Shown one piece after another: positions 49,101 to 60,560 of a stretch of 64,000 nucleotides of DNA. The DNA is from Trileptium ribeirensis (Eukaryota; Nematoda; Enoplea; Enoplida; Thoracostomopsidae). Under the pieces are notes generated by a model that was given only the letters and a program-made list of their open reading frames with translations, ran no database searches and was not told where the DNA came from. The translations under genes were made by a program, and so were the position numbers. Positions within the stretch are counted from its first letter, which is position 1. Each line of letters starts with the position of its first letter. The stretch covers positions 1-64,000 of the forward strand of contig JASANE010030162.1 in assembly GCA_030248225.1 (NCBI GenBank), read 5' to 3'.

Positions 49101-49783
49101 ATAATGATCAACCCTGCTGGCACCGTCTGGCTTCGTCGGTGACACCAATGCTGGAAGCGTTGGCAAACTCAGTTTTGCCCACCGACCACCATTCAACGAT
49201 ACATTTCCGGCTCTAAGTGACGTTGACATTGCCGTTGTCGTTGATGACTGGGAACAATGACAAAGCAAGTGACTATTGCCGCCAACCACTGGGCTACAAC
49301 TAATTTTCGACCAGTCGCCATAAGAGCATTGATCATCAGCCGTTACTGATTTCGGGTCTCGCGACGCGTTAATCACGACAGGACTTTTTATTGCCGATAA
49401 TTGTGGAGCGATCGGCGCGGCATCTCTGGCTCGATGGTACTGGTGCTGCTGTTCATCCTGGTGAATCGGTGGTGGCAAATCTATCTTGATCATTCTTGTC
49501 CTACCAATGTCGACTGATGTTTTATTTTGCGGATTTGTTGCTAGCAGGTCGGTTTCTCCGTTGGCGACTACTTGTGGTGAGCTGCTACTGCAACGTTGAC
49601 GGCGGGCAAGTGATGACCGAGGGACTGCGGCGGGAAAGCCACAACGGGCACTGATGTGTTGGGCGACTGTTGATCCTGAATTGTGTTGACTATCAGCAGT
49701 AGTCTTGCTGTTGCTGCTGTTACTATTTTCGTAGCCGTGTTTTTTGTTAGCGGTGGCACGGCACGGATTGTACGAATAAATGT
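46176..49783 (-). CDS. PPP1R3/Gbs-like glycogen-targeting subunit, large exon
   Basis: An open block of 1203 codons, read on the - strand. It starts after a TTTGCTTTGTTTCAG acceptor (so an upstream exon exists) and ends at a GTAAGT donor. Numbered from the first in-frame ATG at 49823, a canonical phosphatase-1 docking motif RVSFADD lies at residues 1076-1082. The start of the CBM21 domain (LEFNQPVADYCRFRRRLEDR, then NVALENVCL) begins near 1154. Between this and the exon end sits an extra acidic, glycine-rich stretch of about 30 residues (AAKGSWDVSGGDDKDDNGSR) not expected in the family. The first 1000 residues are low-complexity (S, T, D, H, Q-rich) with no recognised domain. Vertebrate members are usually 300-1100 residues, so this is a long one. 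Upstream exons were not identified. Confidence 0.93.
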
Positions 49784-50244
49784 CTGAAACAAAGCAAATA
49801 TTTAGTGTACAGAAAAAATACATTTCTTGTAACTTAGATGTATATATAGGTTGCTTAAATTACTTAGCTAGTGCGTGCCTTATTTTGTTATTAAGCAAGT
49901 TTCAGTTTTTCCTTTTTCCTTTCTATAATACCGATGAATCTCAAAATATCACAACAGTTAGAAATTTGCTCACCCGTAGATATTACGGGTAGGCATAAAA
50001 TACGTACGTCAATGGCCCATTCGTTGCCATGTGAGTACCAATTTAGCTCATGGGAGCTCGGAATTGACTCATCAGTTAGGTTCTATAGACACTCCTGTCC
50101 ACTCCTTCCGCTTCAGCTCCGTTACAATTATAATTGTAACTGATACAGTGGAGAGTAAACCGAAAACAAATGTCGTAAATTTATTGGATTACTGCGCAAT
50201 AAAGCTCTGGCACTGTAAAACTGCAAACGATCTTCAAATCTTTT
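49784..50244. other. 5' intron flank of the PPP1R3-like gene
   Basis: This should be intron upstream of the large exon, because a good acceptor lies at its edge. No upstream exon is recognisable here. Confidence 0.45.
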
Positions 50245-50729
50245 CTTGTAGCCCCCTTCCCAGACCGAAATTGATCAATTTTGTGAAGATACAGTAATAA
50301 TTTTGGTACCATTCGACTCAGCTCGACGACCTGGTTCAGAAAATATCTATTTCGATCACTTTTATGCAATTTTTTTTCTATTTCTTGGGTTCTCAATGGT
50401 CCACCCTCGGTATCAAAAGTTTCCTACAAAAATTTTCTCACTAAATGTATATTTTTGATACCAATCGTACTGCATTGACGAGCTCAGTCGAACGATAGTA
50501 AAATCAGAAACGTAATCGGTTCATGGGATACCGACTAGGCTTAGGGCAAGGCTTTGTCTTAGTATTTAACATAAATGATAACTCCTTCTTAACCAGAAAA
50601 AAATCTTGCCATAAAAGTGGTAGAAATGGACATTTCCTGAACCAGCTCGTCGACCTGAGTCCAACGGTATCAAAATCATCGCTGCATCTTCAAAATTGAC
50701 CAAATTCGTCCTGGTAAAGAAAAAGATCC
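50245..50729. mobile_element. Foldback element, diverged copy
   Basis: The left half (CCGAAATTGATCAATTTTGT, then TACCATTCGACTCAGCTCGA, GAGAACC-like joints) is inverted in the right half (CAGCTCGTCGACCTGAGTCC, then CAAAATTGACCAAATTCGTCC). Centre near 50480. It carries the same ACCATTCGACTCAGCTCGACGA core as the other foldbacks and a CTTAGGGCAAGGCTTTGTC segment near its middle. No coding content. Confidence 0.72.
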
Positions 50730-51570
50730 TAATGTTCTACATCCTCTCCACTTATGCACTAACAAATTATATCCATTGCACTGACATTACTAATACAATC
50801 AAACTCTGAATCGCTACAACCGAAATGTACATAGGTGTATCCAGAATTTATGATTGAGACAACATTTATGCCATGTCCCACACAATTAATGGAACCCAAT
50901 AAAATTCAGCAACCCTCAAAATCCCAGGTTTGAAAACAGCAATAACTTCGTCAACTGCAGTAGTCGTTTGCTATAAACACGAGGGTAAATGTTTGCGGTT
51001 TCCAACGTTGCCATTAGTACGAAAATTTTCGTTTAAGACTAAATTCATCATGGTTCGCCAGTCCCTCATCTAGCTACGCATGTGGCCACGTTGAATGACG
51101 ATTTCGGTATAATGTCGCCGCGCTATAAAGCATGGAATCCTACCTACATATGCAATCTCAGAAACCCTATCCTTCAACAATGAATTACTAAACAGAAAGA
51201 AAGCTCCTGTCAGAGGTAAGAACCACTACTTTATCGAAAACTATAGATATTCGAGTTACTTTATGGTCAGAAACAACCAAAAGACAGCACGGGTCTAACC
51301 TAAATAGTAATCGTTTTAGCGTATTCAGCGCAAACCCGAAAAAACGTTTGTAACTATTATAGGAACAGTTTCATAAAATAAATTATGAAAAAACATTCGG
51401 GTCTCGTCGACTTTACCCAGCCAAATTTGAAGATAACTCGCTGATTTTGCTACAATTCCATTGAGTGGCTCAGAAAATGTGGTTAAAGTTTGTATTTTTG
51501 GTAATGGGCTCCCGTTTACAGGCTTATATACACAAACCAGCGCGACACCCAAAGTGAAGTTGACGGGTGT
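50730..51570. other. No gene seen
   Basis: AT-rich; the open frames that start here (from 51461) run straight into the minisatellite and are artefacts of it. Confidence 0.4.
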
Positions 51571-53440
51571 AGCCACAAGGAGTGCCGTCATCGCCGATAT
51601 ACTCAGCCACAAGGAATGCCGTCATCGCCGATATACTCAGCCACAAGGAGTGCCGTCATCGCCGATATACTCAGCCACAAGGAGTGCCGTCATCGCCGAT
51701 ATACTCAGCCACAAGGAGTGCCGTCATCGCCGATATACTCAGCCACAAGGAGTGCCGTCATCGCCGATATACTCAGCCACAAGGAGTGCCGTCATCGCCG
51801 ATATACTCAGCCACAACGAGTGCCGTCATCGCCGATATACTCAGCCACAAGGAATGCCGTCATCGCCGATATACTCAGCCACAAGGAATGCCGTCATCGC
51901 CGATATACTCAGCCACAAGGAGTGCCGTCATCGCCGATATACTCAGCCACAAGGAATGCCGTCATCGCCGATATACTCAGCCACAAGGAATGCCGTCATC
52001 GCCGATATACTCAGCCACAAGGAGTGCCGTCATCGCCGATATACTCAGCCACAAGGAATGCCGTCATCGCCGATATACTCAGCCACAAGGAATGCCGTCA
52101 TCGCCGATATACTCAGCCACAAGGAGTGCCGTCATCGCCGATATACTCAGCCACAAGGAATGCCGTCATCGCCGATATACTCAGCCACAAGGAGTGCCGT
52201 CATCGCCGATATACTCAGCCACAAGGAATGCCGTCATCGCCGATATACTCAGCCACAAGGAGTGCCGTCATCGCCGATATACTCAGCCACAAGGAATGCC
52301 GTCATCGCCGATATACTCAGCCACAAGGAGTGCCGTCATCGCCGATATACTCAGCCACAAGGAGTGCCGTCATCGCCGATATACTCAGCCACAAGGAGTG
52401 CCGTCATCGCCGATATACTCAGCCACAACGAGTGCCGTCATCGCCGATATACTCAGCCACAACGAGTGCCGTCATCGCCGATATACTCAGCCACAAGGAG
52501 TGCCGTCATCGCCGATATACTCAGCCACAAGGAGTGCCGTCATCGCCGATATACTCAGCCACAAGGAATGCCGTCATCGCCGATATACTCAGCCACAAGG
52601 AGTGCCGTCATCGCCGATATACTCAGCCACAAGGAGTGCCGTCATCGCCGATATACTCAGCCACAAGGAGTGCCGTCATCGCCGATATACTCAGCCACAA
52701 CGAGTGCCGTCATCGCCGATATACTCAGCCACAAGGAGTGCCGTCATCGCCGATATACTCAGCCACAAGGAGTGCCGTCATCGCCGATATACTCAGCCAC
52801 AAGGAGTGCCGTCATCGCCGATATACTCAGCCACAAGGAGTGCCGTCATCGCCGATATACTCAGCCACAAGGAGTGCCGTCATCGCCGATATACTCAGCC
52901 ACAAGGAGTGCCGTCATCGCCGATATACTCAGCCACAAGGAGTGCCGTCATCGCCGATATACTCAGCCACAACGAGTGCCGTCATCGCCGATATACTCAG
53001 CCACAAGGAGTGCCGTCATCGCCGATATACTCAGCCACAAGGAATGCCGTCATCGCCGATATACTCAGCCACAAGGAGTGCCGTCATCGCCGATATACTC
53101 AGGCACAAGGAGTGCCGTCATCGCCGATATACTCAGCCACAAGGAGTGCCGTCATCGCCGATATACTCAGCCACAACGAGTGCCGTCATCGCCGATATAC
53201 TCAGCCACAAGGAGTGCCGTCATCGCCGATATACTCAGCCACAAGGAGTGCCGTCATCGCCGATATACTCAGCCACAAGGAGTGCCGTCATCGCCGATAT
53301 ACTCAGCCACAAGGAGTGCCGTCATCGCCGATATACTCAGCCACAAGGAGTGCCGTCATCGCCGATATACTCAGCCACAAGGAGTGCCGTCATCGCCGAT
53401 ATACTCAGCCACAAGGAGTGCCGTCATCGCCGATATACTC
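51571..53440 (+). repeat. 34-bp minisatellite, 55 units
   Basis: The unit is 34 bp: AGCCACAAGGAGTGCCGTCA then TCGCCGATATACTC. The array is 1870 bp, exactly 55 units, with constant length. Variation is almost confined to one pentamer: GGAGT (major), GGAAT (12 units) or CGAGT (6 units); one unit has AGGCAC. 34 is 1 modulo 3 and no stop codon occurs in any + frame, so three overlapping frames of over 600 codons stay open. They encode the same 34-residue cycle in three registers and are not evidence for a protein. Confidence 0.98.
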
Positions 53441-56400
53441 AGCCTAACCTAAACCATATCTATGGATTTTCTGGTTCACCAAATACGATCAAAGCAGTTG
53501 CATTTGCGTGGTATACATCGCAAATATTAGGCTCTCAACTACGTAAAAATCACACTCCAAATTATTACTTCAAATTTGTGATGCATAAATTTCAAAATTT
53601 TTTTGTCGTCGGAAGAAGAAATAGAGTTGTTCGGTTTTGGTATATGTCTAAAATGACCGTAGCACTGCCACTGCCGTTCTAAATATATATTTGCTCGGAC
53701 CTCGCGCCATTGCTCAACCGTGGCTACGTCCCTGTTCAGAGTTGGGTTCCCAAGCCACCTGTCGTCTCCAAGTACCTAGTACCACCAAAGTCTCCGCAAC
53801 ACTAATTCAAACAAGAAACTATCCACATTCCACAGTATATTTATTAGTCTTCGAAAAATGATTTTCAATAATACGGGATCAACAAACAAACAACAAGAAC
53901 AAAGGCTATTCTCCTCTATCTCTTTAGAATAGAATAGAATAATGGGGTTCTGCGATAAAAAACAGCGAAAATACATAGCTAGTCGGTCGAAACACGTGAA
54001 AAAATCTAAAAAAACTCATCGAAACTAGCTTTAATTAAAGAAATAACTGAGCTGGGGGATTCGTGAAAAACCGATTAATTTCGCAGAAATTTCGAGCAGT
54101 TGTTCCAAAACTCTCACACACATTCCTTGTCCACCGATTTACAAATGTATTACTAGCAAGACAGATTCTTAGTTCACCAACTGTGATTTCCAAAATTTAA
54201 TTCCAAAAATGAGATTCCACATTTTTGACGTTATATCGGACGTAATATCAATATATGTTATGAAAATTCCAGCCATTAATAAGAATAAATCCCAACAGAT
54301 TCTGACATAGTCGGAGCAAAATAATGCAGAGATTGAGTTGAATTTCTATATTTATAGATAAGCTGGTCGTTTTTTCAAATATCTGGAGGGCAGCATGCTT
54401 TCCAAAAATAAGTTACGTAGTTTCAAACATCAAAAAACTCAAAAACTTCTATTTCGTCCCAGTAAGGAGCTTTTGTACCGGCAGCTTATACTACAAATGT
54501 GGTTTACATAGCTCCAATGAAAAGAAACAGTAAGCTCGCGCTTAGAAATAGGACACAAAAACTAGCTCTCGTCGTTTTCAGACGCACTGCTTCTTGGCGA
54601 TCGGGTTCATAAATACAAATGGCTTCTATAGCTTTGGGATGGAACCCATGAGAGGAGCACAGTAAATCTGCATGCATTTAAAATGATATCTACATGTCAT
54701 CAGTGAGTGATTTTTCTTCCAGAGCAGCAGTCATATAAGGCCCCTCCTGGATTTAAAATCGGCATAGATTCATTTGGTCATCATCCATAAATCTCTACAA
54801 TCTATCAAATGCCAAAGTTTCAGAATTGTTTGTTAAATGAAGCCGCTTGAAAGGAAATTAATGGGTAAAAGTCACTTCATGGGTGAAACCCGCGGTGCAA
54901 CTAAAGGATCAAATCAAGCAACGTCAACTCCAGATGGACTAAATTTACACGAAAACAATGCCCAACCTGACGGCTGAGACGATCACTAAGCGAAACCAAT
55001 ACTTAGTTGTTGTATTTTATTAGACTGCAAGAGACAAGCATGACTATCGGAGATTATGCAAATGAACTACTGTTCCGCCTACCACACAACCAAACGAGGA
55101 AGATACACTTCACAACGCTTTGGAAAACACTCTACTGAATCAGAAGAGCTAAAGCTAGGCTAAAAAATCATCGATAGAGAGAGACGAACGTCTTCGTAAG
55201 AACTTATCTATAATTGCTGTGATAGTTTTGTCAAAACAAATTAAGAAACTCTTCATAATAGTAATAAAATTCAAACTGTGTTGTGTTCTCTTCTCAGTTA
55301 GTTTATGAACGAAACGTAAGCGGAAGTCTCAAAGAACTAATATATCAAATATTATGTTGATTAAATTCAGGATAGGAACAGGTTAACTATAATGAAAAGA
55401 AATTAGAGCCCAAAAATGGAAGATAATTAAAATCGAAAACACAGTTAATGTTCTCATTGTCCCCAAAATAGCCCTAGTCTGCCCACTGACACAAGACAGA
55501 GCAACAACTGTAGTCCCCTCCGGCTAGCTTGGCGTGGGTTCTTGGGCGACAATAAACTTGTACAACCCACACAGGCAGTGCTGGTAGATGCTAAATAGAA
55601 CCAAAATAAACAAAAGAGAAGGAAGCGATCGAAAATCGAGTCTTGCTAGCCTCATTAATTTTGTCCTATACAGCAGCCGGCATTTGGTTTATGAGTCTGC
55701 CGAAAGGAAATTGTGCAGAAATGTGAAGCCAACAACGGGATTGATGTCATGCAGCGACAGATGTGATATATTGGATATGTACCCAAGAAAGGGTCGAACT
55801 TACAACTGTACCAGGATGTCCAATGCCAGGATATATTGCCGATGCTGACGTATAAGGATCTGCTGGGTTACTTGAAATGTTCTGGCCCTCAATCAGCGGG
55901 TGTTACCGGAGAGTGAAACGAACTAGACTCCTTTCTCGCCGGCAAAAATTTTTGCAGTGACGGTCCGAGGAATTAGACCGGCAAAGATTTACCACACCCG
56001 ACATCATAAAAGCCATTTCCAAACGACTAACTGATCACTACAATGAACATACAAATCGGACGAAACCCAATCAAGGCATCCACATTTTTGTGCTCAGATA
56101 GGAAAGAGGGAGCTCTCGAACACCGGGACTCTTCAAAATATGACAAAAACAAAGATTTCCGCTGCATCCGGCGGGAACTGAATGGCCTCTGGTAAAACCG
56201 GCTGTAGCTGAGAAAATTTGATTTAAATGTTTGAAAACAAACTGGGTCAAAAAGTTTCTCGAATAAGACTATATGCCCTTCATTTCAGGTCACGTTTAAA
56301 CACAATATCAGATACAAATTTCAAACGTTTTGTTAGAAAAATGTGTAAATCTGAAATTTTATTCCATGCTATTGCCAACACTTAGGCTAGATAGATAGGA

Positions 56401-59239
56401 TAGAAGAATAGAAATGATAAAACCTATCTTGACACAAAGAACGTTTGTCCATTTTCAGTTTCATATATCGGTAGAGATAGATCTCCACAAAAGTCCGGAC
56501 GGAAGTGTCTTTCCGGCACCGAAAATTTATATATTCATTACATTTCAAAAACACTTCAACTTCGAAATATTTTTCCGTCCTATAACCTGATAATTCCGGA
56601 TCCAGGGTTTCTGTGGTGCTTCCATTGGGGACATCTGTAACACGCCTCTAAGACCCATGACATTTCAAAATCTTCCTATAATGAAAAAATCTCTTCAAAT
56701 CAATTTGCAGGCTTGCATCCAAAGCAGTAAATGTTGGATCCAGGACACAGTATAAAAGACGTCATCAGAGAGAGGTATCCAGGCGATAAGCTAAGTGCAA
56801 TGTTCCATGAAATCCTAACACAAAACAATAGACACATGAATTCGGCTCGCACATCATGAAATACTAATGTATTCGCCAAATTTAGCAAAACCGAATACTC
56901 TAGTTAAGCTTAAAACTGTTGAAAAAATTTTATATTTAACAAAAACACTAACAATATACAAAATTCAAGTACTACGTAGAAAAAGAACAGAGCTCTGTAA
57001 AAACAACGCATGGTCTGCTAAAAAATTCGGACAGATACAGTCTAGAAAAAGACATGTTCGCCCTCGAAACCAATTGTGTCCCAGTTGTAGCCGTGGCGGT
57101 GCAAGGAGTAGAGGTGGGTAAAATCATGGACAGGATTTTGGAAAAAACAGAAACACTTTGCCCACCGAAAGGAATCTGTAATTCTACTCAGCGGTTCTAC
57201 CATAGGAGGGACATGTCCCCTCCTGAAATTTCGCTGGGGGGGACAGTCCCCCAACTTTCACCATGTAACGAAAAGCGACTATCCATGAACAACTGTTGGA
57301 CTAATTTCCGCTTTTTCTTTCCCAGCTTTACAGGCAATCATTTCAGTGTCCACGAGTAATATAATCTATTTCTGTGCAATAACGATATTTTTGACGCTTC
57401 TATTTTTGGTTTAGCTTACATTTTTGTGGTGTATTTACGCAATTAGATAACTTTTTCACAAACAATGTCATTAAGGATGACAAATACTTTTTCGCTAATA
57501 TTAATTGCTGTTGGGTACTAAATTGGTACATGATACGTTTGTGCCACTCAGAAGAGACTGAATAGCCGTGCTGAGGGATCACAACGAAAAAGATGTGGCC
57601 GTTTCTCGTTCTGAAGATTTTTTGGTATTCGGCGACTTGCAATACGTTGGCCGAAAACCAACCACATCACCGGATAAGACAGCGTATCCAAGCGACTATA
57701 GTCGAGTGTCATATCTTCTACAAATCTTTCAGTATGGATTATATGTAGATATCGTAATATTTATCAAAACAAGTGTATTACACGGTTATAATAACTTTAA
57801 GTTTTAAACGTATTACCATATAACTTAAGCTATTAAATGTACAGTACTTGGGGGCGCTCATGCTATTCTTCAGCTGATACTGCTATTAGCAGACGAACAC
57901 CGAGCAGGCATTTCTCCGGGAACCAAAGTAGATGACACGTTATGACAAAAAACAGACGGTACTTGTTAACTTTATCCGCATCCAGGGACTTAGCACGCCG
58001 ATCAAAAGAGGGGCAGGGGCGCTACCCCAAAACTAGGAGAACGCCCCACCACCCCGAGCTGGCCCTGGCAGCATAGGATTGAATCGAATGCAGTACTATG
58101 ACCACAAACGAATCGGATCAGACTACACGTGAAAACGGCTTAAGATTTGATATAATCTTTGTGTTTATAGTACTCTTGTAGGCTTCCTTCAAATTTAACG
58201 GGAAGGGTTGGTGGCTCAGCGACATTTGGCCGTATCACCAGACTTTGCAGACTGAAAACTTTAGTTACACCTTATTACTGACAGACATAGAAACAACCTC
58301 ACTTTGGCCGGTCCCCTCCTCCCTTTTTAGGTACAAACGTGGAAAATTTAACCGATGGTATTATAATAATCTGCCCACAAATCACCGGTCCCACTGTCCG
58401 CGCCCCTTCGATGTGATTGACAAAACAGCGCTAATTTTGGCCATCAAAATAGCCTACTTCCGTAAGATTACATCATAAATTGGCGGTGATTGCAAATACT
58501 CGCTAAGACACATATCTATTTACCGATTCTCTAGCTATTTAATTTATTGGCCGTGGCTGTTTCTTAAACATTTGAAATCAAACAAACTTTTCAGGCTCGT
58601 TTTCCATGTAATCATAGCTAGTTGCTGCCGCGAGTAGAAATCATAATAATCAAAGAGAAACCGTCTTAATTACATACGTAGCAGCTAATCAATTAATGGT
58701 AGAGATGCTTTTATAACGCCTACCCCGAGATTACAATATATATAAACGCCTACCCCGAGATTACAATTTATATAAACGCACAGTTTAACTGTTTCTATCG
58801 CCACGTACCAGGCCGTATCAGAACATCGCTTGTTGCAAAACAAAAATCAGGCGTCTGATTTCCGTAGTATCATCATCATTGAGCTTAACACGGCGCCCAG
58901 AAATGAAAGATACTTTTGGTAGGGAACAGTTGATGGTGGGCGGACCTAATCCTTAGCGTAACTAGTCAACCAAGGAGTAAGATCATACTCATACCGACAA
59001 ACAGGTGACTGGGACTTGCTGCCTAGCACACAAAACAATTATCGATCAAAACAATCTTCCAGTCAGCATCGTAGGAAATTACACCTGTAAGTAAGATCGG
59101 TTTTAACTGGAAATAGCCTGAAAAGGGTAATCAAGTTTGCACCAAGCTATCGAATAATTGCGTCAAAAACACACAATCCTACTAAAACACAAGATGGAAA
59201 CTCACACGTTTTATAGTTTGTATCGGCTCAAAATTTAGG
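53441..59239. other. Long stretch without a recognised gene
   Basis: Short open frames only (for example 55588-55848, 57054-57359, 58245-58478), none with a domain or splice pattern that I can name. A short direct repeat (AACGCCTACCCCGAGATTAC, two copies) lies at 58706-58778. A GGGGACAGTCCCC-like hairpin lies near 57235. Confidence 0.4.
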
Positions 59240-59609
59240 ACTCTATTTTCCACAAACTTACATCTTATTTGAAATCTAACAATATAATTAGTGCAAATCA
59301 ACACGGATTGCTTTCAACAAAGTCAACATGAAAACAACTACTTGAATCTGCGAACGACTGGTCAAACACTTTAGACAGTGGCAAATCAATTGACATTGCC
59401 TACATAGACTTTGACACATTCTCACTTGTCAAACTTCTACAGAAACTATCGAGGATAGGAATTGGGGTCCTGTGTTCCAATCGATAGCGTCCACGAGAAG
59501 AGCTTCAGAGTAAAACTGAATAATACATATTCTGATTCTAATATCAGGAGTGCCACAAGGCAGCGTCCTAGCACCTACTCTGTTTTCAATATGTCAACAA
59601 CCTTTCGCC

Positions 59610-59619
59610 TCAGCACCGC
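59610..59619 (+). repeat. Left target-site duplication of SINE
   Basis: TCAGCACCGC here is repeated perfectly at 59871-59880, on either side of the tRNA-like element. This is the expected mark of LINE-driven retroposition. Confidence 0.85.
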
Positions 59620-59870
59620 GATGGTTGAATGGTTAGAGCGTTTGCCTTGTTGATGCACTGGCCGTGTGTTCGAGTCCCGCTCTGACCATAAGATTGCAGC
59701 AATCTCCGTGAGCAAGGGATTGAGGTACGTACTATGTGCTCCAGCCAGCCCAGCTGTTCATGGTTAACTGTCCGATAAATGGGTAGCAACCTGCTGTGAA
59801 AAACACCGGCTTGGGAACACCGCAAGGCTCTGGTTATCGCTCCAGACCCCATTCGGGTCGTAAACGGAGA
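59620..59870 (+). mobile_element. tRNA-derived SINE inserted in LINE relic
   Basis: A 251 bp element between perfect 10-bp direct repeats. The head resembles a tRNA, with an A-box region GATGGTTGAATGGTTAGAGC and a B box GTGTTCGAGTCCC. The acceptor and anticodon stems do not fold properly, so it is not a tRNA gene. The body ends ATTCGGGTCGTAAACGGAGA. It lies between the SGVPQGSV and FADF blocks of the reverse transcriptase. Confidence 0.82.
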
Positions 59871-59880
59871 TCAGCACCGC
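59871..59880 (+). repeat. Right target-site duplication of SINE
   Basis: TCAGCACCGC, identical to 59610-59619. Confidence 0.85.
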
Positions 59881-60560
59881 TACCAGCTGCGCTAGTTCTC
59901 GGGGGAAAATTTGTTGTTGTTTCGTCTTGTCTTAATATTAACTGTAAATTTTTTGCGGATTTCGTTAAACTGTACATAAATTCGCCACATAGCGATGATA
60001 ATTTCTACCCAACAAGCCTTGCCTCTTTAGAATGTTGGTCAGCAAACTCGCAGCTTGTCCATACCCGTTCCAAAATATAGTATCTTATATTTGGGTAACA
60101 TAAACCCCAATTTCAGATATTATATCCAAAACAGTACAATTCCTTCCGTTTCTCAGTCAAGGACCTCGGCGTAATTATGAATAACGACCTTAAATACCAA
60201 ATAGACTGCAATAATATTGTTGCAAAGGCATATCGATTAATAATGTTGATTCGTTGTTTTATAAATAGTGACACCGATTCTCTAAAAATGTCATATCTAT
60301 CATAGGTGCGATCATTTTTGGAATATACTCGCCAAGTTTGGTCACCATCTGTTAGAAGTTCATAAACTAGAAAAAGTACAACGGTATTTCAATCGAAGAC
60401 TGACAGCCCGATTGGGTAATTTGGATTAATCTTAGGATGATAGACCCATGTTAAGCTTCAACATTGAGCCCTTTACAATTGGGCCGTCTAAAACACGACC
60501 TTATTATTGTGTTTAAAGTGTCTCAATAAAAACATTGACTGTTGCGTTAACTTATTTACG

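Larger units (their letters stand above)
59240..60560 (+). pseudogene. LINE reverse transcriptase relic (CR1/jockey-like)
   Basis: Fragments of one non-LTR retrotransposon ORF2 occur in order, with several frame changes. They are LKSNNIISANQHG, then LLESANDWSNTLDSGKSIDI, AYIDF, the hallmark SGVPQGSVLAPTLFSI (59546-59590) and NCKFFADFVKLYI, where the catalytic FADD has become FADF. They end with LEKVQRYFNRRLTARLGNLD near 60370 and a 3' stretch with RPYYCV and NKNIDCCVNLF. Stops, shifts and the lost catalytic aspartate show it is dead. The element is cut in two by a SINE at 59620-59870. The 5' part of the ORF is missing or unreadable. Confidence 0.85.

Noticed and set aside
49784..49823. ATG at 49823 as the start of the PPP1R3-like protein
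   Set aside because: The sequence just downstream is a clear polypyrimidine tract ending in TTTCAG, so the ATG lies in an intron and the exon starts at 49783.
51571..53440. CRISPR-like array
   Set aside because: Units are contiguous 34-bp copies with no unique spacers, in a eukaryotic context.
51461..53682. Three overlapping forward open frames of over 600 codons
   Set aside because: They are created by a stop-free 34-bp tandem repeat; the same peptide cycle appears in all three frames, so there is no evidence of coding.
59620..59695. A functional tRNA gene
   Set aside because: The stems do not fold, and the sequence is the head of a SINE with target-site duplications.
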